Shown here: in pieces, positions 26,232 to 35,693 of the stretch
How positions within the stretch are numbered: the stretch's first letter is position 1
Layout of the letters: each line of letters starts with the position of its first letter
Assembly: GCA_015228815.1 (NCBI GenBank)
Contig: JADGCV010000001.1
Span: 62,001 to 126,000, forward strand
DNA length: 64,000 nt
Direction: 5' to 3'
From: Magnetococcales bacterium
GTDB lineage: Bacteria > Pseudomonadota > Magnetococcia > Magnetococcales > UBA8363
Notes under the pieces: generated by a model
What the model was told of the DNA's origin: nothing
The model's input: the letters and a program-made list of their open reading frames with translations, nothing else
Databases searched by the model: none
Made by a program: the position numbers and the translations under genes

Positions 26232-27498
26232 CGGCGCGGTCCCAGATCAATCGTGGATCGAAGGCACGAGCGGCAAACAGGGTCAGGATGACCACCGCCC
26301 CAAAAAAGGAGACACCGATTTCCGGTTCGATGGTGGCCAGGGTCCCCATCTTGACCAGGGAAGCCAGGATCGTCACGAGAAAAATATCGACCATCGACCA
26401 ATGGCCGAAGGTTTCCATCAAACGATAGAGAATCATCCGCTCCTTGAAACGTCCGTCGTGACCGCGCTGCACCGAAACCAGAAGATAGATCAGGATCATG
26501 ATCTTGCCCAGGGGAACGACGACGCTCGCCATGAAGACGATCATGGCCAACGGCCACATGTCCTCCTCGATCAGGGCGATCACGCCGGAGAGAATGGTAT
26601 TGGGTTCACCCTGCCCCAACCGGGTCACCGTCATGATGGGATACAGATTGGCGGGAACATAAAGAATGGCCGCGGCGAGTGTCAGGGTCCAGGTTCTTTG
26701 CAGGCTACGTGGTTTACGCCGATGCAGTGGCGCGCGACAACGGGGACAGGGATGTTTTTCCGGCGCCCGGGTCACCAGACCACAGGCATGACAGCGGATC
26801 AGCCCCGCTTTGCAACGCGACTCATGCAAGGTCATGACGCCGATGCGCCGCCATACATCGGCGCCATCCAGCGCGTGACCGGCGGCGGTGCTGCAAAACA
26901 CAAGCCCACCAAGGGCATAGGTCGCGATCCCCGGCGTCACTGTCGCCAGATCGGCCAATTTGACCACCGCCACCATGACCCCAAGCATGTACACCCCGAT
27001 CATCCCCCAGGGAGAAAACAATTCCGCTGCCCGAAACCACAACGCCGCCCCCGGCACACAATGCCCGAACGACAAGGGAAGCAAAACATAAAGCAGGGCG
27101 GAAAAATGCAACAATGGAAACAGAACACTCGTCAAAACGACCAGAACCACCACATCCCAAAGTCCATGTTGCCCCAGTTCCAAGGCCCCCTCCAGGAGGG
27201 TCATGGAGGTTTCACGCCCGCCCAGCCGCAGCATCAACAGGGGAGACACGTTGGCCATGGCAAAAAGAAGCGCCGCCGCCAACGTCAAGGAAAGGCAACG
27301 TTTCAAATGATCCGGTCGATGCCGCGCCAATACCCCGCCACAGCGCCGGCAGCAAGCCTCCTCTCCGGCGGCCAGAAGCGGTGGCCGGTGCAACAGGTCG
27401 CATTCGGGACAGGCAAGCCAGTGTTCTTCTTCCCGGACCGCCTCCGAAAGACGACAGGATGACCGTAATGCCATGTTCCAGGATTCCATCTCATGCAT
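26212..27498 (-). CDS. pqiA: PqiA, paraquat-inducible membrane protein (two PqiA domains)
   Basis: 428 residues with two PqiA units. Each has a rubredoxin-like Cys cluster (CPECDLLHRPP with CCRRCG; CHACGLV with CPRCRAPL) followed by four membrane helices. The helices carry the conserved ANVSPLLML / ANLYPIMTV and SVLFPLLHF / SVVVPLGKI motifs. It is the inner-membrane partner of PqiB in lipid trafficking between the membranes. First gene of the operon; its own upstream gap of 75 bp follows the ParB-like gene on the same strand, so co-transcription from further upstream is possible. Confidence 0.92.
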   Translation of the reverse strand: MHEMESWNMALRSSCRLSEAVREEEHWLACPECDLLHRPPLLAAGEEACCRRCGGVLARHRPDHLKRCLSLTLAAALLFAMANVSPLLMLRLGGRETSMTLLEGALELGQHGLWDVVVLVVLTSVLFPLLHFSALLYVLLPLSFGHCVPGAALWFRAAELFSPWGMIGVYMLGVMVAVVKLADLATVTPGIATYALGGLVFCSTAAGHALDGADVWRRIGVMTLHESRCKAGLIRCHACGLVTRAPEKHPCPRCRAPLHRRKPRSLQRTWTLTLAAAILYVPANLYPIMTVTRLGQGEPNTILSGVIALIEEDMWPLAMIVFMASVVVPLGKIMILIYLLVSVQRGHDGRFKERMILYRLMETFGHWSMVDIFLVTILASLVKMGTLATIEPEIGVSFFGAVVILTLFAARAFDPRLIWDRADDHDRG

Positions 27499-27573
27499 GA
27501 AACACCATCAGTCGCGCCATTTCAATGTGTACGAGAATCGAAAAGACCGCAAGGTCCGTCCGGTCGTCCCCGC

Positions 27574-28221
27574 CTACCCCGGATTCAAGGTATTCGGATT
27601 GCTTTTCTTGCGCTCTTTCTGAACCCCCTCGAAAACGGCGTTAAACTCGCGGAACAACGCCTTGTACTGTTCAGGATCACGGTAGGTTTTCTTGACGAAA
27701 TGATCCGGCAGTTGCGGCAGGATGGATACGTCGGCCCAACCATTGGGCAAGGCAAAGGCATAATAGGGATATTCGGGGGGAACTTCGTGGACCAGGACCA
27801 CGTTGATCCTCTGCCCCAGCGTCATCGCGGCATGGACACGATGCATGCCATCGTTGATCAAGGGCAGGGTACGTCCATCCGGTTCGCGTGACATTTCCAC
27901 GATGGGGGGAATGAAGGGAATGGGACCCTCTTCTTGCGAAGAAATTCCGGAACGGGCCAGCCAGAACCACAATCCCCCTTCCAGGGCAAAAAGATCGATG
28001 CCCCGCTCCAGAAAGAGACGATGCAGATCGACAATCGTTCGGTGGTCGGCGTCGAGTACGTAACGTTGCGCCGGAAACAGGGTCCGCGGATCAACCCCAC
28101 GCACCAGTTCCAGGCGGGAACGGGCGTAGATCAGGGGTTGACCATGACCGCGCAATCGGGTCGTCGCAAGACGGGCGAGCAATTCTTGTTCGTCGAACGT
28201 TTCGATACGGGTTATCTTCAT
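27574..28221 (-). CDS. ParB/sulfiredoxin-fold-like protein, unknown function
   Basis: 215 residues from an ATG with GGGAG upstream. The central part, PPIVEMSREPDGRTLPLINDGMHRVHAAMTLG, looks like the nucleotide-binding strand-loop-helix of ParB/Srx-fold proteins (G-x-H-R motif). The rest has no family I recognise; the tail is Lys/Asn-rich. It follows the HAD gene by 15 bp, so the two are probably co-expressed, and it may act on nucleotides or phosphorylated substrates. Function unknown. Confidence 0.65.
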   Translation of the reverse strand: MKITRIETFDEQELLARLATTRLRGHGQPLIYARSRLELVRGVDPRTLFPAQRYVLDADHRTIVDLHRLFLERGIDLFALEGGLWFWLARSGISSQEEGPIPFIPPIVEMSREPDGRTLPLINDGMHRVHAAMTLGQRINVVLVHEVPPEYPYYAFALPNGWADVSILPQLPDHFVKKTYRDPEQYKALFREFNAVFEGVQKERKKSNPNTLNPG

Positions 28222-28236
28222 GGTTGAACTCCCGCT

Positions 28237-28923
28237 CTATCGATGAATCGACCAAAGCGCTTCGATCATCTCGGTGCGCAACTGGTCGATTCCCGCCACG
28301 GTCCGATCCGGAGGCGGCATCGTTTTATTCAAGACGGCAATCAGATCGCTTCGTTCCTTCTCGGGGCGACTGAGAACCCAGATGGTCTTCATCCCCAGTT
28401 TCCGGGCCGGGGCAATATCATTTTCGTAGGTATCGCCGATCATGACGGCATCCCGAGGATCGATTCCGGTATGGCTCAGGGCCTTCCGATAAAGTTGGAG
28501 GTCCGGTTTCGAACACCCCAGGCGGCACGAGGCGAAAAGAGGGCAGTCCTGGTATTCCTCGGGAAACAATCGGGCAAATCCGGCCAGGAACGGTTCCCAG
28601 ATGTTGGTGACGAAACCAAAGGGAATCCCCGCGTCCCGCAGCCGCCGAAGCCCCTCCCGTGATCCCGGCAGAGGATCGGCTTCATCCACCTGCCGTCGCC
28701 ACAGATCGGCCACGATCGGAAAAGGATCGATGCCATGGACATCGAACCGCCGTGAAAGCCCCTGGGCCAGTTCGGCGGGATCGGCAAAAAAACTTTCGAA
28801 CAACAGTCGGTTCAGCTCCGTTTTGGCCGAATCCGGCAACCCCAGGTGGCGCAGCAACCGTCGCCCCGGTCCCTCGGACGGACCGCCCATGAGGGTAAAT
28901 CCTATATCCAGAAAAACAAACAT
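28237..28923 (-). CDS. HAD-superfamily hydrolase
   Basis: 228 residues with HAD motif I as FLDIGFTLMGG (nucleophile Asp, but Gly where phosphatases have the second Asp), motif II VTNIWEP, Lys in SCRLGCSKPDLQLYRKAL and motif IV MIGDTYENDIAPARKLGMKTIWV. The D-x-G-x-T form resembles haloacid-dehalogenase-like subgroups rather than typical phosphatases, so substrate and even reaction are open. AAGGATTTC precedes the ATG. Paired with the ParB-like gene. Confidence 0.85.
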   Translation of the reverse strand: MFVFLDIGFTLMGGPSEGPGRRLLRHLGLPDSAKTELNRLLFESFFADPAELAQGLSRRFDVHGIDPFPIVADLWRRQVDEADPLPGSREGLRRLRDAGIPFGFVTNIWEPFLAGFARLFPEEYQDCPLFASCRLGCSKPDLQLYRKALSHTGIDPRDAVMIGDTYENDIAPARKLGMKTIWVLSRPEKERSDLIAVLNKTMPPPDRTVAGIDQLRTEMIEALWSIHR

Positions 28924-28950
28924 GAAATCCTTACGGAGAAAAACAAAAAC

Positions 28951-28981
28951 CCTGGGGGAAATCCTCCAGACCCCTTTTTTC
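28951..28981. repeat. Dispersed hairpin repeat, short copy
   Basis: CCTGGGGG...CCTCCAG followed by ACCCC and a run of six T on the plus strand; closely matches 46397-46425, including the T-run and the following CT-TCAAT. In both places it lies just after the stop of a leftward gene (here radA), with the T-run pointing toward that gene, i.e. against transcription. Confidence 0.6.
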
Positions 28982-29009
28982 TTTCAATCATTTTCCCGCC
29001 ATCTCCCCC

Positions 29010-30377
29010 TCACGGCAGCCGCCGAAACATATCCGTCACCGAGGATACCGCAATCAAAGTCATTTTCTGGGTCTCCGCAACATGTTTCATGCACTTTTCC
29101 GGCAACAACGCCCGCTCGAAGCCCAATTTTTCCGCTTCGCGCAAACGGGTCGAAACATGACGCACCGCACGCACCTCTCCCCCCAAACCAATCTCGCCGA
29201 TGACCACCAGGGCCGGATCAAGGCTCAGATTTTTCAACGATCCGAACAACGACGCCGCCACCGCCAGGTCCGCCGCCGGTTCCGTCACCCGAAATCCACC
29301 CGCAATGTTCAAAAAGATGTCATGGTTGTGAAATCCCAGACCCGACCGTTTTTCCAAAACCGCCGTCAACATCGCCAGACGATTGGGATCCCATCCCAGG
29401 GTGTTGCGCCGCGGTTGCGGCAGAACGCTCGGCGCCACCAAGGATTGAATCTCCACCAGGACCGGACGGGTCCCCTCGATCCCCGGAAACACCACCGACC
29501 CCGCCGCACCCCGAATCCGCTCCGACAGGAACAACTCCGAAGGATTGGCCACCTCCTTCAACCCGCTTTGCGTCATCTCGAAGACGCCGATTTCATTGGA
29601 GGGACCGAAACGGTTCTTGACCGCCCTCAGGATACGGTAATCATGTCCCCGCTCCCCCTCGAAATAAAGGACCGTATCCACCATGTGTTCCAGAACCCGC
29701 GGTCCGGCGATCTGGCCATCCTTGGTCACATGGCCCACCAGAAACACCGCCATGTTGCGGTTCTTGGCCAGATGAATCAACTGCCCGGCACATTCCCGGA
29801 CCTGATTGACCGTCCCCGCCGCCGACGGCGACGATTCACTGGCAAGGGTCTGAATCGAATCGACAACCAGAATTTCAGGCCCGACCTCCTCCACCGCCTG
29901 CCGCACAACCTCCAGACGGTTTTCCATCAGGACCGGAAACCGTTCGCCCTTCACCCCGAGACGATCGCCCCGTTGTTTCAATTGTTCCACCGATTCCTCT
30001 CCGGAAACATACAAAACCGGCCAGGAATGGGAAAACCCCGCCAGGGTTTCCATGAGCAGGGTCGATTTGCCAATACCCGGGTCGCCCGCCACCAACACCA
30101 CCGAACCAGGGGTCAGACCGCCCCCCAATACCCGATTCAGCTCCGCACCGGAACCGATCAACCGTTTGAACGATTCCTCCGACCGGACCTCGGACAATGG
30201 TTGTGGCCGTGCCGCCACGACCGGTCCCCCCTTGCGCCGGGCGCCACCCGTCGAACCCGGACGAAATTCCTTGATGGTGTTCCAGGCATCGCACACACCG
30301 CAACGGCCCTCCCAGCGCACCGAGGAAGCGCCACAGGATTCACAGAAAAATTGTGGTTTGTCTTTTTCCCGGCTCAT
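29010..30377 (-). CDS. radA: DNA repair protein RadA (Sms)
   Basis: 455 residues: N-terminal zinc finger (CESC...CGVC), RecA-like ATPase with Walker A GDPGIGKST and the RadA signature KNRFGPSNEIGVF, and a C-terminal Lon-like P domain (VAASLFGSLKNLSLDPALVVIGEIGLGGEVR). RadA is a hexameric helicase that drives branch migration in homologous recombination. The ATG at 30377 gives the normal length; the longer reading upstream is non-conserved. Confidence 0.95.
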   Translation of the reverse strand: MSREKDKPQFFCESCGASSVRWEGRCGVCDAWNTIKEFRPGSTGGARRKGGPVVAARPQPLSEVRSEESFKRLIGSGAELNRVLGGGLTPGSVVLVAGDPGIGKSTLLMETLAGFSHSWPVLYVSGEESVEQLKQRGDRLGVKGERFPVLMENRLEVVRQAVEEVGPEILVVDSIQTLASESSPSAAGTVNQVRECAGQLIHLAKNRNMAVFLVGHVTKDGQIAGPRVLEHMVDTVLYFEGERGHDYRILRAVKNRFGPSNEIGVFEMTQSGLKEVANPSELFLSERIRGAAGSVVFPGIEGTRPVLVEIQSLVAPSVLPQPRRNTLGWDPNRLAMLTAVLEKRSGLGFHNHDIFLNIAGGFRVTEPAADLAVAASLFGSLKNLSLDPALVVIGEIGLGGEVRAVRHVSTRLREAEKLGFERALLPEKCMKHVAETQKMTLIAVSSVTDMFRRLP

Positions 30378-30524
30378 GGACCCTGGGCAATCGGAATGGT
30401 GAGAAGATTCGGGAAAAGGCGGTATTCCCCGAGTTCGCAGCTGAACATCACGCCCCAACCGTCCGTTATCCGGTCCAGTCCATGGATGTACCGGCAACCG
30501 ACCCGACGCTTCGGGTTATTCGGG

Positions 30525-31061
30525 TTATTTGACCACCCGGAGCTTTGGTCGCGACCTGCCCGGTCCCGGTTCCGGCGGGTTGGTACCACCACTGCCTTCG
30601 ATTACCGTAAGGGTCGGCCCCCCTTTGGACACTTCGGAGGACCCGGAGGCGTGCTGTTGCGGCTGGCCCTTGACCGGCCACTGGTCGTCATCCGGCAAAG
30701 GCTTGAGTGGCCCCGTCGGATAGGCGCCATGCTGCTGACGGATGATGGGCGGAATGGATTCCTGCCACAGGACACCATGCCCCGAATCGGGATTGAAGGC
30801 GCTCCAAAGGGCGGTATAGGGGATGATGCAATAATGAGGTATGCCGCCAAAACGAAGCTCCGACTCGATGGCCACCGGCCCGATTTCGATGGGCTGGGGC
30901 ATATTGACGTTGATGACCAGCATCAGGCCAGGATCCGAAGCAAAGCGGCGCGGAACCTCCACCCCCTGACAGGTGGCATCCAGACACAGCATCACCCGAC
31001 CTTCATGTTCCAGAAGGCGCTGCACCACCCGGGCTTTTTCTCTTGCAAGATTTTCTTTCAT
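30525..31061 (-). CDS. sspB: SspB-family ClpXP adaptor (specificity-enhancing factor)
   Basis: 178 residues. The first 110 match the SspB fold: VMLCLDATCQGVEVPRRFASDPGLMLVINVNMPQPIEI, then a strand ESELRFGGIPHYCIIPYTALWSAFN. SspB binds ssrA-tagged proteins and hands them to ClpXP. The tail (about 120-178) is Pro/Gly-rich and ends in PKLRVVK, consistent with the ClpX-tethering peptide of SspB proteins. clpX and clpP are present at 41-43 kb in this window. The start is supported mainly by domain length. Confidence 0.8.
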   Translation of the reverse strand: MKENLAREKARVVQRLLEHEGRVMLCLDATCQGVEVPRRFASDPGLMLVINVNMPQPIEIGPVAIESELRFGGIPHYCIIPYTALWSAFNPDSGHGVLWQESIPPIIRQQHGAYPTGPLKPLPDDDQWPVKGQPQQHASGSSEVSKGGPTLTVIEGSGGTNPPEPGPGRSRPKLRVVK

Positions 31062-31149
31062 GGCCAGACACAGATAACCATTTTATCGCCCGCCGTCAAT
31101 ACGAATGCAGCGAAATCGCCTCACCGAACCGCGCCGAAATGGCCCCGGT

Positions 31150-32016
31150 TCAACCGGCCCCTCCAGTGCGCCGACCCAGGGCCGACAAACGTTCCCACTC
31201 CGACAGATAGTCCAGCAGATGCGGTCTTCCCACCCCCTCTGTCCGGATCAATTCCCGTACCATATCCTGTTCCCTGGCATATTGCGCCGCATCGAACAAT
31301 CCAATGAGATGGCCCATCCGCAACCAGATCAGATAGGTCGTCAAGGCGTCGAATTCGTTGTAGGCGATGATCGCCTCCAGTCGGCCTTCGAGCCATAACC
31401 GCGGTACATCGTCACCATGAGTATCCATCTTGCCGGGTATTCCCGACAACACCGCCAGTTCATGCAACGAAGGCGTCCCCGGTCCCCAACCCGGAGCGGC
31501 ATGGTCCTTGAGATCGACATGCCATTCCCCCCCCTTGACAAAATAATCGACCCCTTCCCAGGGCTTGTTGGGGCGACGGGCAAAGCCGGGCAGATGAAGG
31601 CCGTGAATGATCCCCCGCTGCACGAGAATCCGCAAATCCGCCGCCAAGGAATTGAATCCCACCAATTGCGGTTGCCGATCCCCCAAAGCCCCGAGGAATG
31701 TTTCGACGATCGACCGCTCCGAGGTTTCGACACGGTGTCCGCCCTCGGCCTTCGGCAACGCCAGAAGCCGCAGTTGCACCCGGCCATCGCGATGGGCCTG
31801 TCGCTGCACCATGGCAATCGATACCAGACGGCACATCACCGTCTTGAGGTAGGGGGTGGGATCCTCATCGGTCGCGCCATTGCGGCGCCACATCTCCCGC
31901 ATGATCGACGCATCATCCAGATCATCCGCCAACCCATAGAGCACCCGTCCCGCATCTGGATCGGGAACCCACTCGGCATCGAAAGCCCATACCAGATTCT
32001 TGACCGATTTGAACAC
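31150..32016 (-). CDS. Predicted 3'-5' exonuclease, PolB-related
   Basis: 288 residues from a GTG. DnaQ-like exonuclease motifs are present: ExoI D-x-E in VWAFDAEWVPD, ExoII VGFNSLAADLRIL and ExoIII YNEFDALTTY. This is the stand-alone 'DNA_pol_B_exo2' family related to the exonuclease domain of family B polymerases, whose cellular role is poorly defined. It is separate from sspB by about 90 bp on the same strand. Confidence 0.85.
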   Translation of the reverse strand: MFKSVKNLVWAFDAEWVPDPDAGRVLYGLADDLDDASIMREMWRRNGATDEDPTPYLKTVMCRLVSIAMVQRQAHRDGRVQLRLLALPKAEGGHRVETSERSIVETFLGALGDRQPQLVGFNSLAADLRILVQRGIIHGLHLPGFARRPNKPWEGVDYFVKGGEWHVDLKDHAAPGWGPGTPSLHELAVLSGIPGKMDTHGDDVPRLWLEGRLEAIIAYNEFDALTTYLIWLRMGHLIGLFDAAQYAREQDMVRELIRTEGVGRPHLLDYLSEWERLSALGRRTGGAG

Positions 32017-32068
32017 GTCCTTGCACCTGTTCCGAGTGATTGTCCCGGCACCGCCACCGGGTCATGAT

Positions 32069-32884
32069 TCATTTGGCCGCGAAGGCTTTCCTGAACCAAC
32101 CGTGAACCCGGTCCATGGCCGGCATATCCTCCTTGGGCGGCAGCGGGGCGCCGGGAAAATTCAATGTTTCGATGGGAAACTGGGCCAGGAAGAGAAGCTG
32201 CCGCGTCGCCAGTTCGGTCATCAATTCCAGAGGCTTTCCGGTTTCCGGAGGTTTGGCATTGGCCGTTCCCACGACCGCCGCGGTCGCGGCTGCCGCGCCG
32301 ATGAATCCCCCCGAGGAAGCCGCCCCCGAGGCCACCATGATCGTGCCCATGGTGATTCCCTTCTCCGCCGCGTCATCACGCGCCACCGGCGCCGAGGAGA
32401 CCCGGATCCGCAGATTGCGGACCAGTTGTCCCCGCGAAACGATATAGACATCCCAATCCACCACTCCGGGACCCGCGGCACTGCTGTTCTTCAGGATCCG
32501 CGGTGAAATCCACAGAACCGCCGGCCACCCCCCTTCCCTGCTCCGAACCAGGGCCTGTTCCAGATTATAGACAGGGACCCATTCGGGTACCAGGTATTCC
32601 GCCAGATTTCCCGGCATCAACTGTTTGAATACGTCCCGGGTATAGTCCTCCAGGATCTCTTCCTGCCCGGCGATGGTGCGCGAAATGGGCAGCATGTGCA
32701 ATTCATCGAAGGGGGCATGACTGGTCCCCAACCCCGCCGTCGCCTCCCAGCAGACCTCGACCCCGGGATAGGGAAACTCGCACCCCTTGCGATGCAGCGG
32801 ACTGGCAACCGCCGCCGTCATGATCATCCCCAACATGATCGCCGATGCCGTCACCTGGAAAATCAGTTGGTTTCGTCTCGTCAT
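32069..32884 (-). CDS. Exported protein of unknown function
   Basis: 271 residues with an N-terminal signal peptide (hydrophobic core FQVTASAIMLGMIMTAAVA, cleavage likely after AVAS). The mature part contains two Cys near its start (GCEFPYPGVEVCWE) and an Ala/Gly-rich hydrophobic segment (about 186-212, GTIMVASGAASSGGFIGAAAATAAVVG), perhaps a membrane hairpin. I do not recognise a family. The mixed hydrophobic segment suggests an envelope-associated periplasmic protein. It is followed by the exonuclease gene on the same strand. Confidence 0.65.
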   Translation of the reverse strand: MTRRNQLIFQVTASAIMLGMIMTAAVASPLHRKGCEFPYPGVEVCWEATAGLGTSHAPFDELHMLPISRTIAGQEEILEDYTRDVFKQLMPGNLAEYLVPEWVPVYNLEQALVRSREGGWPAVLWISPRILKNSSAAGPGVVDWDVYIVSRGQLVRNLRIRVSSAPVARDDAAEKGITMGTIMVASGAASSGGFIGAAAATAAVVGTANAKPPETGKPLELMTELATRQLLFLAQFPIETLNFPGAPLPPKEDMPAMDRVHGWFRKAFAAK

Positions 32885-33171
32885 GTGTGCATCCCCTGGT
32901 TATCGCCACGATCCGGTCCGATCCGGGATCAAGGCATGTCCTCCACGTGCTCTTGCCCGCGAATCATGCAACAATCAAACCAGTTCCCCGACCTCCCACG
33001 TTCCGGCACGATCGCTCCAACACCCGTCAATTTCCTTGACATTTCCTTGCGTCCAAGTGATCACCCGTTCAATAACAGAAATTGACCCATCCTGGAAAAA
33101 ACCATTCTGGGGAAAGAAAATATCATGTAATCTGATGACATCCGCCGAAAAACAGCCCAGAGCCAGAAACC

Positions 33172-34230
33172 ATGGAAACAACCCCGATCGAAGAGACCGT
33201 TCAACAGCAGCTCGAAGCGCAGCTCAAGGAATTGTTGGACGACGCGGAATCCCGACCCTTTGTCGCCCCCAGCGTCCACCTGAGCGAGGAGTCGAACAAG
33301 GCGGCCGAGATCAAGAAACTGGCAAAGAAACTTGTCGCCAGCGCCCTGGAAGATGCCCGGATGGGACGCAAGGTCGTCATGAAACCCATCCACGACCTCA
33401 CCGGGAAAATGATGGAATCCCTGCTCAACAACGATGATGCCCTGCTCAATTTCAGCCTGATCAAACGGCGCGACGACTACCTGTTTCAACATTCGGTCAA
33501 CGTCGGCGTGTTCCTGATGGCGGTCGCCCGGTCGCTCGGTTTCGAGGAAAACGCCATCATCGCCTCCGGCATTGGCGGGATGATGCATGACATCGGCATG
33601 GTGCGCATTCCCGAGGACATCTACAACAAACCGACCAAACTCACCGAGTATGAATTTCGTCAGGTGCAAAAACATGTCGAACTCGGCCATCGCCTGCTGG
33701 CGCGCACTCCGGGCGTTCCCGACCTTGCACTGTTGATCGCCGGGGGCCATCATACCCGCCTCGACGGTTCCGGATATTCCCTGAACCATGCCCAGGGAAA
33801 ATACACCCGGATCCAACAACTTTCCGCCATCGTCGATATTTACGACGCCCTGACCTCCCACCGTCCCTACCGCAGGGCCTGGGCCGCCACCAATGCCCTC
33901 AAGAAAATCCACGAAATGTCCATCCGCGGACAACTCAGCCCCGAACTGGTCCAGATTTTCATCCGTCACATCGGAATTTTTCCGGTCGGATCGGTGGTAC
34001 GCCTGGAAAACCAGTTGATCGGATTGGTCGTCCAGACCAATCGCAATCACCTGCTCTATCCCAGGGTCCGTCTCCTCGTGGACGCACGTGACAAAAAAAC
34101 GATCGAGCCCCGCGAGGTCGATCTCATGGAATGGCGCGACAAACAACAAGGATATGTCATCATCTCCGGCGAGCAACCCGAAGATTGGGGCATCGATCCA
34201 GAGTCGGCCCTGCCGCACCCGGAACACTGA
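33172..34230 (+). CDS. Divergent HD-GYP-domain protein
   Basis: 352 residues. A helical N-terminal region (1-95) precedes an HD-GYP domain (about 100-270): HSVNVGVFLMAVA, MMHDIGMVRIPEDI, QKHVELGHRLL, AGGHHTRLDGSGYS, IVDIYDALTSHRPYRRA. HD-GYP proteins hydrolyse cyclic di-GMP. Metal-binding His and Asp residues are kept, but three hallmarks differ: HDIGK is HDIGM, HHER is HHTR and GYP is GYS. Activity may be altered or lost. A C-terminal beta-rich segment (about 275-340) is usual for DUF3391-less types. It converges with a GAF histidine kinase. No clear ribosome site precedes the ATG. Confidence 0.85.
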   Translation: METTPIEETVQQQLEAQLKELLDDAESRPFVAPSVHLSEESNKAAEIKKLAKKLVASALEDARMGRKVVMKPIHDLTGKMMESLLNNDDALLNFSLIKRRDDYLFQHSVNVGVFLMAVARSLGFEENAIIASGIGGMMHDIGMVRIPEDIYNKPTKLTEYEFRQVQKHVELGHRLLARTPGVPDLALLIAGGHHTRLDGSGYSLNHAQGKYTRIQQLSAIVDIYDALTSHRPYRRAWAATNALKKIHEMSIRGQLSPELVQIFIRHIGIFPVGSVVRLENQLIGLVVQTNRNHLLYPRVRLLVDARDKKTIEPREVDLMEWRDKQQGYVIISGEQPEDWGIDPESALPHPEH

Positions 34231-34282
34231 TGCCGACACGGCAAACACCCGACGGTATCGCCTCTGCCACGAAATGCCCAGA

Positions 34283-35665
34283 TTACAGGCCGGTCGATCC
34301 AGGACGGGGCAGTTCGATGGTCAAGGTCGTCCCCTCCTCCTCGGAACTGGTCATGGCGATGCTTCCCTTCAACGTTTCGGCGATCAGCCTGGCCGAGTAG
34401 GTTCCAAGCCCGGTGCCAAATTTTTTGCCGAAGGTGACGAATTTCTCGAAAAACCGATCCCGAATGCCGGGATCGACCGCCTGGGCATTGTGAATCGTCA
34501 CCCGCGCCTTGTCCGACGTCGTGGTCATGGCAATCGTGATTTTCTCTCCGGGACGGGCGGCTTCGACGGCATTCTTGACCAGGTTGGCCATCATGGAATA
34601 GACCAACAGCTCCTCCCCGAAAAAGATGAACCGATCCCCTTTCGCCACGGGCTGTCCATCAAGGGTGATCTCCATGGTCGCCTTGGCCCGCTGGATCTGC
34701 TGGGCCAGTTCCCTGAGAATCCGGTGGATCACCGCAATCATGTCGATGAGTTCCGGATTCAATTTATAGGTCCCCTGTTCCATCTGGAACAGGTACAACG
34801 ACAGATTGACCATGTGCAGGGCGCGATAGCCGCTATCCAGGATGATTTCCAAGCCCCTGCGGGTGTTCTCGTCCAGATTGGTATGCTCCAGAAGCATGTC
34901 GGCAAAACTGACGATCCCCGCCAAGGGTGTTTTCAGATCATGGCGGGTGATGTGCTCCACCGAGGCCCGCAACCGATCGGCCTCTAGGAGTTTTTCGTGT
35001 TGCCGCGCCAACTGACGGGAAGCCTCCTCGGCCTTGATCTTGGCCTGGGTCAGTTGTTCTTCCTGATTGAAACGGATGATGGCACTGGAAATGGTGCTGG
35101 CAATGGCACGAAAAAAGGTCATTTCCTGTTCATCGAACTGCCATCCCGGAACCGGATTGAGGTGCAACACCCCGAGAAGGGACTCCTCGGTAACCAGTGG
35201 TATGCAGCAATCCCGGTGCTCCTCCCGTCCTTGCGGATGGAGGGTATGCTGCGCGTCCACCCGCTCGGAAACGATCATCTGGCGGGTCATCGCCGCCTGC
35301 CCGCACAGGCATTGACCCAAAGCAAGGTTCTGACACAGATTCACTTGGTCGCGACTCATGTTGACGTGCGCTGCCAGGCGCAGCTGCCTTTCCCGGTCGT
35401 CCCAAAGAAAGATCGCCCCCCGGTCTTCGATCGGCAACCACGGCGCCGCCGTCAACACATAGATGACCTCGTCCAGATATTCGACCAGGGTCAAGGGCTC
35501 CAGGGACAATTGCAGCAAGCGGTTGATGATCACATTGATCTGCTGAACCGTCATGATCATCTCCTGGGTCTCCCCTGCGATCGATTCCTCGTGCATGGCC
35601 TGATCATCCACGTCGATGGTGATTGTCCCTTCGTATTCGCCCCGACCCCATTGTGACGTTTCCAC
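34283..35665 (-). CDS. GAF-domain sensor histidine kinase
   Basis: 460 residues from a GTG. A GAF domain spans about 55-205 (WLPIEDRGAIFLWDD, CQNLALGQCLCGQAAMT), with several Cys residues (LCQNLALGQCLCG, RDCCIPLV) that could sense redox state or bind a cofactor. A short coiled coil leads to the HisKA domain (VEHITRHDLKTPLAGI) and an HATPase with N box NLVKNAVEAARPG and G-box GTGLGTYSARLIAETLKGS. No membrane helix, no receiver and no adjacent response regulator; it may be part of a phosphorelay with an unlinked partner. Confidence 0.85.
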   Translation of the reverse strand: METSQWGRGEYEGTITIDVDDQAMHEESIAGETQEMIMTVQQINVIINRLLQLSLEPLTLVEYLDEVIYVLTAAPWLPIEDRGAIFLWDDRERQLRLAAHVNMSRDQVNLCQNLALGQCLCGQAAMTRQMIVSERVDAQHTLHPQGREEHRDCCIPLVTEESLLGVLHLNPVPGWQFDEQEMTFFRAIASTISSAIIRFNQEEQLTQAKIKAEEASRQLARQHEKLLEADRLRASVEHITRHDLKTPLAGIVSFADMLLEHTNLDENTRRGLEIILDSGYRALHMVNLSLYLFQMEQGTYKLNPELIDMIAVIHRILRELAQQIQRAKATMEITLDGQPVAKGDRFIFFGEELLVYSMMANLVKNAVEAARPGEKITIAMTTTSDKARVTIHNAQAVDPGIRDRFFEKFVTFGKKFGTGLGTYSARLIAETLKGSIAMTSSEEEGTTLTIELPRPGSTGL

Positions 35666-35693
35666 GGATCATGAATCAAATAGAAAATGATGG

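Noticed and set aside
29082-31307. A 741-codon plus-strand frame across radA and sspB
   Set aside because: Antisense shadow of two well-supported genes; translation is His/Arg/Pro-rich without domains.
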